In this document: in pieces, positions 1 to 7,848 of the stretch
Numbering within the stretch: the first letter of the stretch is position 1
Layout of the letters: each line of letters begins with the position of its first letter
Virus record (IMG/VR): IMGVR_UViG_3300028840_002812
Location: 1-57,509 of that record
Length of the DNA stretch: 57,509 nucleotides
Strand: one strand, 5' to 3'
DNA from: a virus
Notes under the pieces: generated by a model
Database searches by the model: none
What the model saw: only the letters and a program-made list of their open reading frames with translations
Told to the model about the DNA's origin: nothing
Translations under genes and position numbers: made by a program

Positions 1-876
1 CCAATCGCAAAGTCGCTTACAGAAATCTCGGTCATTCACATCCAAATCCAGAGCAACACCCTCAAGAATTCTCTGTTCCACAGATGGAGCAGGATAGGAT
101 TGCTCGAAGGTCACCGGGAAACGCTCCAGGAACGCTTCGTTAAGAACATTAGTGCCGATGAACCTACCATCCTCACTACCTTTACCTTTAGTGTTCGCAG
201 TCGCAATCACATTAAATCCAGCAGCAGGTTTAACGAAGCGACCAATCTTCTTCAGGAAGACACCCTTACCTTCCAGAATGGATTGAAGACAAAGGATTTT
301 ATTAGACGCAAGGTCAATCTCATCCAGCAACAGAACCGCACCACGCTCTAGTGCTTCCACCACAGGACCATTATGCCACGCCGTTTCACCATTCACAAGA
401 CGAAATCCACCAATCAAATCATCCTCATCTGTTTCAATAGTCACATTCACCCGAATGAGTTCCCGTTTGAGTTGAGAACACGCCTGCTCCACACTAAGCG
501 TTTTACCATTACCCGAAAGACCCGTAATGAATGTAGGATAAAAGAGACGGGATTGAATAATGCGTTTAATATCGTTAAAGTTACCAAACTTGACGAAGGT
601 ATCATCTTTATCAGGAATAAGATTTTGTTGAACTTCAGGAAGAATAGAAACAGAATTATAGTTGCGTTCAATCTCTTCAACTTTTTCTTGCGTCACTTCA
701 AGGTTCCATTTTCCGCGAGAGGTCTTATATTGAGAGAGTTTATTACTTACGGTTTGATAGTTGAGCGAACGGGAGGCACAGAAACCCTTCAGGTCACCAG
801 AGGTAATTTCGGGACCATAAAGTTCTTTGAGTGATTCAATCAGTTGTTCGTCAGTCACAGAAATCTTGCGAGGCAT
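1..876 (-). CDS. cobS: CobS-like MoxR-family AAA+ ATPase (3' end beyond window)
   Basis: The frame opens at ATG 876 and is still open at base 1, so only the first 292 residues are present. Visible motifs are a Walker A GLSGNGKT at about residues 117-125, a Walker B LLLDEID at about 180-187, and a downstream NVIATANT segment typical of MoxR/CobS AAA+ ATPases. In bacteria CobS is the ATPase subunit of aerobic cobaltochelatase and works with CobT. In marine T4-like phages this gene is a well-known auxiliary gene whose true substrate is not settled. A CobT-like VWA protein is encoded just upstream, so the two probably act as an AAA+/VWA pair. The family is clear; the cobalamin role is inference. 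Confidence 0.85.
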   Translation of the reverse strand, partial: MPRKISVTDEQLIESLKELYGPEITSGDLKGFCASRSLNYQTVSNKLSQYKTSRGKWNLEVTQEKVEEIERNYNSVSILPEVQQNLIPDKDDTFVKFGNFNDIKRIIQSRLFYPTFITGLSGNGKTLSVEQACSQLKRELIRVNVTIETDEDDLIGGFRLVNGETAWHNGPVVEALERGAVLLLDEIDLASNKILCLQSILEGKGVFLKKIGRFVKPAAGFNVIATANTKGKGSEDGRFIGTNVLNEAFLERFPVTFEQSYPAPSVEQRILEGVALDLDVNDRDFCKRLCDW

Positions 877-909
877 GATGTAGTTAGGTTGTTTTGTTTA
901 ACTGAAGTT

Positions 910-915
910 ATTATA
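910..915 (-). promoter_or_regulatory. -10 box upstream of cobS
   Basis: On the minus strand the sequence reads TATAAT 34 bases before the cobS ATG and directly after a terminator T-tract. No good -35 hexamer lies 16-18 bases upstream, so this may be a -10-only promoter or need a phage factor. Confidence 0.45.
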
Positions 916-919
916 CAAC

Positions 920-943
920 AAAAAAGGGGGTCGTGGGACGCCC
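920..943 (-). terminator. Rho-independent terminator after the 62-residue gene
   Basis: The minus strand folds as GGGCGTC-CCAC-GACCCCC, with one C/C mismatch in the stem, followed by six T. It lies 12 bases past the stop of the gene at 956-1144 and just before the cobS -10 box, so it would insulate cobS from upstream transcription. Confidence 0.7.
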
Positions 944-955
944 TTTGTGCCAGTT

Positions 956-1144
956 TTATGATTGGTCCTGCCGATTGCGAAGTGTCTCCAAATACTCCTT
1001 ACTACCACAATGACCAGTATATCCAGGATAATACTTTTCAACCATAGCACGAATACCCATAGCAGTAATCGCACTATCACACTTCACCCAAACTTCTTTG
1101 GTGTCATATTTAACAACGTGTTCTAGAGGAAACTTATATTTCAT
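956..1144 (-). CDS. Small hypothetical protein (62 aa)
   Basis: A 62-residue protein starting MKYKFPLEHVVKYDTKEVW. It starts 17 bases after the stop of the CobT-like gene and is followed by a clear terminator, so it is probably the last gene of that transcript. It has no signal peptide or membrane segment. Two cysteines (about residues 22 and 46) lie far apart and do not form an obvious metal site. I do not recognise the family. It reads like a real small phage gene because it fills the gap between two conserved genes with normal codon use. Confidence 0.6.
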   Translation of the reverse strand: MKYKFPLEHVVKYDTKEVWVKCDSAITAMGIRAMVEKYYPGYTGHCGSKEYLETLRNRQDQS

Positions 1145-1161
1145 AGTTTTTTTCCTATTTA

Positions 1162-3312
1162 TTATGCGACCAAAGAAATGAACTCACCAAGAATACGCTT
1201 ATTCATTTTCTTACTCTTCAAACTCTTCACAAAAGCATTTTTGATTTGAGTTTTATTAGCATCTTCGGCAACAGAGAACTCGGTATCTTGTGAGAGAGTG
1301 CTTGAAGAAATACCGAAGTAAGTATGATAACCAGAGTTTTTGAGAGAGAAGGACTTTTCCTTTTTCCAAGAACTCATCGCTTTCTCATACTCAGCACCGT
1401 GATAACCACAGTAACTACGAATAAAATACCCGGCATCACGACCTTCAATCACACGAATACCAATAAAGTTAATATCCTCAAACTTATCTCTTAGATTTTT
1501 AAGAAGAGTATTTGTAAAATCCTGATGATTTCCATTCAAGGAATAGGTGTTTCCGGTCTTACGGTCACGCAAAAATGTATCGGCACCAACATAAGCAGTT
1601 CCAAGATAATTTTTTTGTCCGTCCCAATCACGCCTAATTTCACGATGATACTTGGGATTAGACCCTTCCCCATCAGTCAAAATTACACATTGAACTTTTT
1701 GTAGTTTATTTTCTTTCTTAAACTTTGGCAAAATATGATGTAGAGAAGCAATTGACTCATTCAAAGGAGTTCCAGAAAGACCCAGACCACCAGGAATTGG
1801 AAACCGGCAAATATAAGGAGAACCAAAGGCACAGGCAAGACGAAAAATATTCTTCATCTGTTCTTCCAAAGTTCTACTGTTTGATTTGCTGGTAAGTAAG
1901 TTCAACATACTAAACCATTCCCCAACTTGAACGAGACCATCCTTTGGCGTATAAGAAATTTGGCGAAGATTTGCCCTACCTTCAACATCATAAGAAACTA
2001 AAGGATAATCATTTGTAAAGGCATAAACCTCAAAAGGAATTGAAACTTTTTTACAGAACCAAATCAAATTGAAGAGTTGCTTTACGGTGTCTAACATTAC
2101 ATTCTGCATCGAGCCAGACCAATCCAGAACAAACACCAGACCGTGATTTTTACCCTCAGCAAGCGTTGTGACCTTCTTAAAGAGGTCTTCATTATACTTA
2201 TAGGTATGAAGGCGAGAACAGTCCAGAATGCCCGTGCGGGCGATTGTGGAGCGAGCATAACTGTCTGCTGCCTTACGACACTCGAACTCCTTTACCAGAT
2301 AATTCACCTCATTTTGAGCGGACTTCTTGAAACTGATATAATTTCTATCAACTTCACCAAAAATAGTTTCTTTGCTGAAATCATGATTTTGGAGATAGCA
2401 ATTCCACTGTTCCTTACATTTAGAATGAATCTCGGCATTTGGAACAATAATTTTTTTCAGGTCAAGTTGAGGAAGTTCCAGATAAACACTTTCGATTCCG
2501 TGATTATTGACGAGTTTCTTAAATGCCTCTTCTAAAGAATTGACAGTCTTTACTTCTGGTTCTAGTTCTTCGCCACCCTGATTATTGGTAGGAGATTGTT
2601 GCTGTTGAGATTTTTCTGCGGTTCCACCATAAGAATCAGTTTCATCAGGTTGCTCCTGATTATTCTCACCTTCCTCTTGGTCGGTAATATCAGGTGAAGA
2701 TTGACTATCGGCACCACTCTGCTGTGATTTAAGATCGTCCTGAGAAATCTTTGTTTCTTCCTTTTGATTTTGCTTACAATACTTGTAGAGTTCTTCTGCC
2801 GCAATCAAAGTATCATCGAAAGTTTCGGCATCAGCAATCAGTTTGATAATTTTTTGTTCTTCTGTATCAAACTCCAGAGATACAAAATTACCAATCTTAA
2901 AGTAAAGATTTGCTCGGTCAGCAAGATTATAAGTTTCCAGATTATCATCGCCAATCTGGAAAAAATCCTCATCAGTAAGTTCTTTATAACCGGCATAAAA
3001 ACTTTTAGGAGAACCAGGATACTTACGCTTACAGAGTTTTTCTACTCGTGCGTCCTCACACACATTTACAAACTGTTGAGGAACTTTGGCGTTTTTAGAC
3101 CAATCCTCATTAGGTGTGAAAAGTGAATGGGAGATTTCGTGAAGAACAAGCATCGTATATACACTATTACTTGCTTTCTCCCACATCGGTAAAGTCAATA
3201 CCCGCGTATGAACGTTGAAGCAAGCGGTCTCTACTTTTTTATGCTCCACTACAAGGTCCTCTGTTGCCAGAAGACGAGCGAGCATTCCTTTAATATCAAG
3301 ATTGACGGTCAT
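1162..3312 (-). CDS. cobT: CobT-like VWA-domain protein
   Basis: This 716-residue protein has an HEISH motif at residues 58-62 (a zinc-peptidase-like HExxH), a low-complexity Gln/Glu/Asp/Ser linker at about 195-265, and a C-terminal von Willebrand A domain with a MIDAS motif (DWSGSM, about residues 394-400) and ILTDGEGS further on. An acidic linker followed by a VWA domain is the architecture of CobT, the cobaltochelatase partner of the CobS ATPase, which is encoded next. HExxH plus VWA also occurs in VWA-containing predicted metallopeptidases, so a peptidase-like partner of a MoxR ATPase is an alternative. The gene has its own -10 box and a terminator just before it. Confidence 0.8.
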   Translation of the reverse strand: MTVNLDIKGMLARLLATEDLVVEHKKVETACFNVHTRVLTLPMWEKASNSVYTMLVLHEISHSLFTPNEDWSKNAKVPQQFVNVCEDARVEKLCKRKYPGSPKSFYAGYKELTDEDFFQIGDDNLETYNLADRANLYFKIGNFVSLEFDTEEQKIIKLIADAETFDDTLIAAEELYKYCKQNQKEETKISQDDLKSQQSGADSQSSPDITDQEEGENNQEQPDETDSYGGTAEKSQQQQSPTNNQGGEELEPEVKTVNSLEEAFKKLVNNHGIESVYLELPQLDLKKIIVPNAEIHSKCKEQWNCYLQNHDFSKETIFGEVDRNYISFKKSAQNEVNYLVKEFECRKAADSYARSTIARTGILDCSRLHTYKYNEDLFKKVTTLAEGKNHGLVFVLDWSGSMQNVMLDTVKQLFNLIWFCKKVSIPFEVYAFTNDYPLVSYDVEGRANLRQISYTPKDGLVQVGEWFSMLNLLTSKSNSRTLEEQMKNIFRLACAFGSPYICRFPIPGGLGLSGTPLNESIASLHHILPKFKKENKLQKVQCVILTDGEGSNPKYHREIRRDWDGQKNYLGTAYVGADTFLRDRKTGNTYSLNGNHQDFTNTLLKNLRDKFEDINFIGIRVIEGRDAGYFIRSYCGYHGAEYEKAMSSWKKEKSFSLKNSGYHTYFGISSSTLSQDTEFSVAEDANKTQIKNAFVKSLKSKKMNKRILGEFISLVA

Positions 3313-3481
3313 AGGTTTGATTTGTTATGAACCTATTATACGAAAAAACCTCCTTTTGAGAGGAGGTCATGTGCCGCTTTTTAAACTGGGCAAGTCGCGC
3401 CTTTGCTTGACGGAGTGCCTGCGGTTTCAGTTTTCGTTTTTGCTCCTTTTTGGAGTGATGGTGGCGATTTGGAACTTGCAT
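3296..3481 (-). CDS. Small basic protein (61 aa), uncertain
   Basis: The frame codes for a very basic protein rich in Lys, Arg, Gln and His (starts MQVPNRHHHSKKEQ). A good sigma-70 promoter lies 22 bases upstream of its ATG, and the local DNA is less AT-rich than its surroundings. Against it, the 3' third of the frame runs through a strong terminator hairpin and the cobT -10 box and overlaps the cobT start by 17 bases. It may be a real short early gene of the host-takeover type, or a leader transcript that happens to be open. I recognise no family. Confidence 0.4.
   Translation of the reverse strand: MQVPNRHHHSKKEQKRKLKPQALRQAKARLAQFKKRHMTSSQKEVFSYNRFITNQTYDRQS
3335..3340 (-). promoter_or_regulatory. 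-10 box upstream of cobT
   Basis: TATAAT on the minus strand, 23 bases before the cobT ATG and right after the T-tract of a terminator. No clear -35 element. The arrangement matches that in front of cobS. Confidence 0.45.
3343..3366 (-). terminator. Rho-independent terminator between gp46 and cobT
   Basis: The minus strand reads CCTCCT-CTCAAA-AGGAGG followed by six T, a perfect 6-bp stem. It would end the transcript that comes from gp47/gp46 or from the small promoter at 3503-3531. Confidence 0.75.
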
Positions 3482-3502
3482 CGATTTTGTGCCTATTAAA
3501 AC

Positions 3503-3531
3503 ACAATACTATCTATACGCCGAAAGGTCAA
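3503..3531 (-). promoter_or_regulatory. Sigma-70-type promoter for the 61-residue gene
   Basis: The minus strand has TTGACC (-35), a 17-base spacer and TATTGT (-10), 22 bases upstream of the ATG at 3481. The -35 matches consensus 5/6 and the -10 matches 4/6. Confidence 0.45.
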
Positions 3532-3553
3532 GGAGTCCAGTTTTCAAAGTGTC

Positions 3554-5269
3554 CTAAGATTCAGTTTTATAAGAAAATCCATTTTTTTTCTCAAACTTAA
3601 TTACGCGGTCAAACTTATCTTGAATGCCATCTTTATGAGAAATCACAAAGATATTAGCATCCTTAATTACATAACGAATAATCTTAAGAAAACTATCTGT
3701 TCCAAATTCATCAAGAGAAGAATCAAAAACTTCATCAAAAATCATAATATTCGTATTAATAGAGTTTTTGATTCTTGCAACCTCACGCCAGGCAAAAACT
3801 AAAGCAAGATTAATTTTTGCCTTTTCACCCTCACTAAAAGAACTGTATGAAAAATCTTCGTGAATAGGAGACTGAATACTTTCATTAAACTCCTCATCAA
3901 GATGAAAATTAATATAGAAATCCATCATCTGCAAATAACGATTGACTTGCTGATTAATGAATGGGAGATACTTTTTGATAATTTTAGTTTTTACGCCGTC
4001 ATCTTTAAGAAGAGAATGGGCAAAATCATAATATGTTATTTGTTCTTTTTTTACCGATAGGTCTTCAATCGTAGTTTGCAACTTTTCTTTAAACTGCTCT
4101 AATTTCTCATGCTCAGTATTTCGATTTTTAAGTTGTTCGGTAAGTTTTTGAATTTCTGATTCAAGATCCCGTATTTGTCGTTGATTAAGAGATATTCGTG
4201 TATTATTTTGAGAAATCCCATGATTAAGTTTAGTAATCTCCTTTGATAGGATTATAAATTGCCGCTCTCGTTCTTCCTCAAACTTTATAGTCTCCTCAAG
4301 ATCTTGAAATCCTTTCTGGAGTTCCTTTGCTTTAGTTTGAGCGTCGGCAATTCTATTTAATCTAAACTCTTCCTCAATAGTTTGAGTGCAGGTGGGACAA
4401 ACCGTATTTTCATTAAAGAACTTGTGCTCTTTAGTAATTACCGATACTTTTTGGGAGATTTTACCTCTAAGATTGTTAAGTTTTCCTAACTTTTCTGCAG
4501 CACCAATCACTTCTTCTTGTTCTTTCGTGTATCTAAAAACATCTTCTTCAATTAGAGCATTTTGATTTGAATATGAATCAACCTCATTCATTAACTTAAC
4601 AATCTTTTGTTGATTGCTATTAATATTGTCCTTTCCACGATTTTCAAGTTCTCCAATAAAGTTTTTTTGCATTTCAACTTTTTCTTTTAGATTCTCTCTC
4701 GAAAGTTCTAATGACTTTATGGATTCTTTTTGTTCTCTTATTTTATCTTTAAGAAGATTATTCATCGCAGAAAAAATACGAATGTCTAATAAATCTTCAA
4801 TAACTTCACGGCGATTTGCGGTTGTAAGTTGCATAAAAGGAACAAAAGTGCTTGAACCCAAAATCACAATTTGAGTGAATGATTTATAATTTACTTTAAG
4901 AATATTTTCTTCAAGTATTTTTTGATTTACCCGATCATCAGATTCTTTGTGGAGAGCACTTCCATTTACTTCAATATCAAAAATATTCGGTTTAATTCCG
5001 CGACGAACGAGATAGTCTCTGTTATTTACAGAAAACTCAACTTCTACAAGACATTCCTTTTCATTTACACTATTAATAAGTTGATTCTTATTAATTTTAC
5101 GAAATGCCTTATTGAATAATGCAAATGTTAGGGCATCAATCAAAGTTGATTTTCCATTACCATTTGATCCAATTAATATATTGGTATTGTTTTTTTGAAA
5201 ATCTATCTCGGTAAAATGTTGTCCGGCACTTAGAAAGTTTTTGTAGCGAATTGTCTTAAAAATAATCAT
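3554..5269 (-). CDS. 46: gp46 recombination endonuclease subunit (Rad50/SbcC-like)
   Basis: This 571-residue ABC-type ATPase has Walker A GSNGNGKST at residues 34-42, a long coiled coil, a CPTC zinc hook near residue 291, a second coiled coil, the SFSEGEKAKINLAL signature near 475 and Walker B IMIFDEVFD near 508. In T4, gp46 and gp47 form the Rad50/Mre11-like complex that resects DNA ends for recombination-dependent replication. Its length matches T4 gp46 (about 560). Its ATG overlaps the stop of the DUF3110 gene by four bases (ATGA), so translation is probably coupled. Confidence 0.95.
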   Translation of the reverse strand: MIIFKTIRYKNFLSAGQHFTEIDFQKNNTNILIGSNGNGKSTLIDALTFALFNKAFRKINKNQLINSVNEKECLVEVEFSVNNRDYLVRRGIKPNIFDIEVNGSALHKESDDRVNQKILEENILKVNYKSFTQIVILGSSTFVPFMQLTTANRREVIEDLLDIRIFSAMNNLLKDKIREQKESIKSLELSRENLKEKVEMQKNFIGELENRGKDNINSNQQKIVKLMNEVDSYSNQNALIEEDVFRYTKEQEEVIGAAEKLGKLNNLRGKISQKVSVITKEHKFFNENTVCPTCTQTIEEEFRLNRIADAQTKAKELQKGFQDLEETIKFEEERERQFIILSKEITKLNHGISQNNTRISLNQRQIRDLESEIQKLTEQLKNRNTEHEKLEQFKEKLQTTIEDLSVKKEQITYYDFAHSLLKDDGVKTKIIKKYLPFINQQVNRYLQMMDFYINFHLDEEFNESIQSPIHEDFSYSSFSEGEKAKINLALVFAWREVARIKNSINTNIMIFDEVFDSSLDEFGTDSFLKIIRYVIKDANIFVISHKDGIQDKFDRVIKFEKKNGFSYKTES

Positions 5270-5529
5270 ACTGGAGGAGGAATTACAATATCATCGGGTG
5301 TAATTACGGCATATTTGTATTGATGCATTTTACAGGTTTTAATCGCAAGTTCATCATCAACTTCAATAACTTCCATTTCTTTTTCATAATCTTCATCTTC
5401 TCCAAGCATCATAGCGTAGCGAGTTGCATCATCTTCTTCTTCAAATAAGAATAAAACTTTTTCACCATATTGATCCTGAACGGCAAATGCCCCATCATCT
5501 TTACGACCTTTAAGAGTAAGCAGAAACAT
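5266..5529 (-). CDS. DUF3110-like small acidic protein (87 aa)
   Basis: The product begins MFLLTLKGRKDDGAFAVQDQ and contains an acidic EEEDDATRYAMMLGEDEDYE stretch and a C-terminal TPDDIVIPPPV. Similar proteins, usually labelled DUF3110, occur in cyanobacteria and sit between gp47 and gp46 in cyanophages. I chose the ATG at 5529, one base after the gp47 stop, rather than one 29 codons upstream that would lie inside gp47. It overlaps gp46 by four bases. Its function is unknown; the fixed position suggests a link to the gp46/gp47 nuclease or co-expression with it. Confidence 0.8.
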   Translation of the reverse strand: MFLLTLKGRKDDGAFAVQDQYGEKVLFLFEEEDDATRYAMMLGEDEDYEKEMEVIEVDDELAIKTCKMHQYKYAVITPDDIVIPPPV

Positions 5530-5530
5530 T

Positions 5531-6568
5531 TTATTCAACTTCGCAAGATTGTTTGTATAAGTCTTGAAAAATAGTCTTGATACGATTTTTATCAAAGTCA
5601 ATTTCTGCTTCATCAATATAACGATTTAGAATTGAAATTGTATTTTCTTCTTCGTCAATTACAAAATCTTCATTTTCTATGATATCAAAGTTTTCAACAA
5701 TTTTCAAATCCTGAACACCGACCTTATATAGTTTATCAATAAACTTCTCAAAGTCTTTTGGTTTAGATTTTTTACGAACAATTACTTTTACAATTTTATT
5801 TTTATATTCAGCAGCATCAAATAGTTGATGCGGAGTATCTTCGTAATAAATGTTATAAAAAAGTTTATAAGGATTATTAATTGGAGTATGCTCTAATGTT
5901 TCAGTATCAAAGATATGAAATCCACGAGTATCATTTACATCAGTCCAATACATTTCATAAGGATTACCGAGATAGAACACAGTTCCATTATTAGAACGAG
6001 TATGGTAATGACCAGAAAATACCTTCGTGAAGTTTGAAAAAAGATTCGGATCCAGTCCATGGTCTTCCATTACAAGATGTTTATTTACACGAAATCCTCT
6101 GAGTTCAAGATGACCCATGGCAACTTTTGCTTTAGATTTTTTAATTATCTTTAAAGTTTTATCGTAATTATCATTACAAATCCACGGAACCATCATCACA
6201 TCCAGATTACCAATCTGTATTGATTGTGGAGAACTATAGGTTTTAATATTTGGATAGTCTTTCAATAAAAGTTCTGGGGCATTTATTTCGGTAGAATCAC
6301 GAAGAAACATATCGTGATTTCCTACAATCATATGAACTTCATATTTTGAGAGGGGATCTAGAACAACTCTTCTGGTCCAATCAAGTCCCCAAAAATCAAT
6401 ACTTTTACGATTATCAAAGGCATCTCCCATATGAATTACTGTAGTAATTTCTTCCTTTTCTAGAGTAGGAAAAAATACATTCTTATAAAAGAGTTCAAAA
6501 TAATCGTGAAGATGTCTAGAAGCTTTTCTTGCTGACCAGTGAGTGTCCGTGATTAAACAAACCTTCAA
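5531..6568 (-). CDS. 47: gp47 recombination endonuclease subunit (Mre11/SbcD-like)
   Basis: A 345-residue metallophosphoesterase. The metal-binding motifs appear in order: DTHWS (residues 8-12), HMGDAFDNR near 46-54, VGNHDMF near 82-88, GHLEL and the late SGHYHTR. The T4 homologue is about 339 residues. It is the nuclease partner of gp46 in processing DNA ends. It overlaps the upstream endonuclease gene by four bases, so in this genome its translation is coupled to a probable mobile gene. Confidence 0.95.
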   Translation of the reverse strand: MKVCLITDTHWSARKASRHLHDYFELFYKNVFFPTLEKEEITTVIHMGDAFDNRKSIDFWGLDWTRRVVLDPLSKYEVHMIVGNHDMFLRDSTEINAPELLLKDYPNIKTYSSPQSIQIGNLDVMMVPWICNDNYDKTLKIIKKSKAKVAMGHLELRGFRVNKHLVMEDHGLDPNLFSNFTKVFSGHYHTRSNNGTVFYLGNPYEMYWTDVNDTRGFHIFDTETLEHTPINNPYKLFYNIYYEDTPHQLFDAAEYKNKIVKVIVRKKSKPKDFEKFIDKLYKVGVQDLKIVENFDIIENEDFVIDEEENTISILNRYIDEAEIDFDKNRIKTIFQDLYKQSCEVE

Positions 6569-7161
6569 AGTTTTTCTCCATTACTACACTTCAAATATAA
6601 CACAGCAGACTCTAAAAAGTCAAGATTATCAAAAAACATTCCCAGACCAATATTGCAATTTTTACATAATAATCCTCTCACTTTACCAGTTTGATGATTG
6701 TGATCTACTGCTAAATCCTTCCCAGTTGGACAAATTTGATTGCATATTTTACATTTATTATTTTGACTTTCTGATAAAGTTATATAATCTTCTAGTGTAA
6801 TATCATAAACTCGTTTTAAATAAGAGTTTTTAACATAAGGTTTGTTATTTTTATAATATTCCCGGCATTTAAGTCTAGATTCATCATTTTTATATTGCTC
6901 TTGATATTTTTCTGGATTTTGTTCTCTCCATTTATCTAATCTTTTTTTTGTCTTCTCCTTTGTCCTATACGGTTTCATCAATTCTTCATTATTAAGTTTT
7001 TCTAAACCAGATTTTATGGTACAAGGAGCACAAGAATTGTTAGAAACATACCTTTCAAAAGAACCACATTTTTTACAAGAAGTTTCACTAATATACTTTT
7101 TTTCTCCGTTTTCTATTGCTTTAAGTCTATTCGCTCTTGATTGAGAATACTGATTAGGCAT
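6565..7161 (-). CDS. Endonuclease VII-type HNH endonuclease, probably free-standing homing
   Basis: This 198-residue protein has an N-terminal CKKC...CAPC zinc pair (about residues 34-54), a Lys-rich middle, and a C-terminal endonuclease VII/HNH core: CKICNQICP, then LAVDHNHQTGKVRGLLC and CKNCNIGLGMF. The two CxxC pairs and DHNH are the zinc-binding and catalytic elements of the recombination endonuclease VII family (T4 gp49). It is not at the gp49 locus but inserted between gp55 and gp47, has its own late promoter and overlaps gp47, so I read it as a homing-type gene. A structural role like gp49 (Holliday-junction resolution) cannot be excluded. Confidence 0.85.
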   Translation of the reverse strand: MPNQYSQSRANRLKAIENGEKKYISETSCKKCGSFERYVSNNSCAPCTIKSGLEKLNNEELMKPYRTKEKTKKRLDKWREQNPEKYQEQYKNDESRLKCREYYKNNKPYVKNSYLKRVYDITLEDYITLSESQNNKCKICNQICPTGKDLAVDHNHQTGKVRGLLCKNCNIGLGMFFDNLDFLESAVLYLKCSNGEKL

Positions 7162-7182
7162 AATGCTCTATAGTGTTTTATT

Positions 7183-7190
7183 TATTTATA
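7183..7190 (-). promoter_or_regulatory. T4-type late promoter box before the HNH gene
   Basis: TATAAATA on the minus strand, 22 bases upstream of the ATG at 7161. This is the exact gp55-dependent late -10 box of T4. It lies between the gp55 stop and the HNH gene. Confidence 0.65.
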
Positions 7191-7202
7191 CACTGTGGTG
7201 CG

Positions 7203-7745
7203 TCATCGATTTCCGTTTCTATACTGAATGGCATCTTTAATTGAATTATAATCAGAATAATTTCCCCCATCGATAGTGTTGTCGTCAGTGAATACATCAG
7301 AATATCCAGAACGCTCAAGAATTTTATTTTTAATTTCCAATTGACGTTTTTCTTTTTGGATACGACGAAGAAAAGCATAATGGATAATTTGTGTGAAATA
7401 CGCAAAAGGATTTTGAGACTTTTCTGGATCAAAATTATGAATATATTGAACGGAGTTTTCAATACCATCAGAAATCATATCTTCCTTGAACATATAGTTC
7501 ACAAAGTTGGGTTTGAAGGAAAGATGATTTGCAATCTTTAAAAAACAATCTCCTATGTATCGAGGGATAACTGGTTTTGTATCCCATCGTGTTGCCCTAT
7601 CAACTCTAGTAGGTTCTCTTCCATACTTTTGAATAAAAGTAATTTCTACATCCTCCCGATACTTAATAAGAGCAGCAAGAAACTCTTTATTATTAACATA
7701 ATGCTCTGACCTCTTTCTTTTGGTCATAACTGTCGTAGATATCAT
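7203..7745 (-). CDS. 55: gp55 late-transcription sigma factor
   Basis: A 180-residue protein close in length to T4 gp55 (185). It starts MISTTVMTKRKRSEHYVNNK and contains the compact sigma-like region with NPFAYFTQIIHYAFLRRI near residues 114-131, which corresponds to sigma region 2. gp55 directs host RNA polymerase to TATAAATA late promoters together with gp33 and the gp45 clamp. Exact TATAAATA boxes occur elsewhere in the window, consistent with this role. A strong sigma-70 promoter is placed just upstream. Confidence 0.93.
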   Translation of the reverse strand: MISTTVMTKRKRSEHYVNNKEFLAALIKYREDVEITFIQKYGREPTRVDRATRWDTKPVIPRYIGDCFLKIANHLSFKPNFVNYMFKEDMISDGIENSVQYIHNFDPEKSQNPFAYFTQIIHYAFLRRIQKEKRQLEIKNKILERSGYSDVFTDDNTIDGGNYSDYNSIKDAIQYRNGNR

Positions 7746-7770
7746 AAGTTTTAATCATTATTATGTAGAT

Positions 7771-7799
7771 ATTATAACACTTAAACAAATATTTGACAA
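7771..7799 (-). promoter_or_regulatory. Sigma-70-type promoter driving gp55
   Basis: TTGTCA, a 17-base spacer and TATAAT on the minus strand, 26 bases upstream of the gp55 ATG. Its -35 overlaps that of an opposing plus-strand promoter. An early or middle promoter in front of the late sigma factor makes biological sense. Confidence 0.7.
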
Positions 7800-7821
7800 G
7801 GTATCCCAAACTGTGTATAAT
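7793..7821 (+). promoter_or_regulatory. Perfect-consensus plus-strand sigma-70 promoter, antisense to genes
   Basis: TTGACA, 17 bases, TATAAT on the plus strand, six out of six in both boxes. It shares its -35 region with the gp55 promoter on the other strand. No convincing plus-strand gene follows, so a transcript would be antisense to the 130-residue gene and uvsW. Confidence 0.6.
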
Positions 7822-7848
7822 TACCTTTGTGAGGTTTGATAAGTGAGC

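Noticed and set aside
373-834. A 153-codon plus-strand frame opposite cobS
   Set aside because: The minus strand codes for a clear AAA+ ATPase with Walker A and B over the same bases; the plus product has no recognisable pattern.
2143-2535. A 130-codon plus-strand frame inside cobT
   Set aside because: Antisense to the conserved VWA part of the CobT-like protein; no family pattern.
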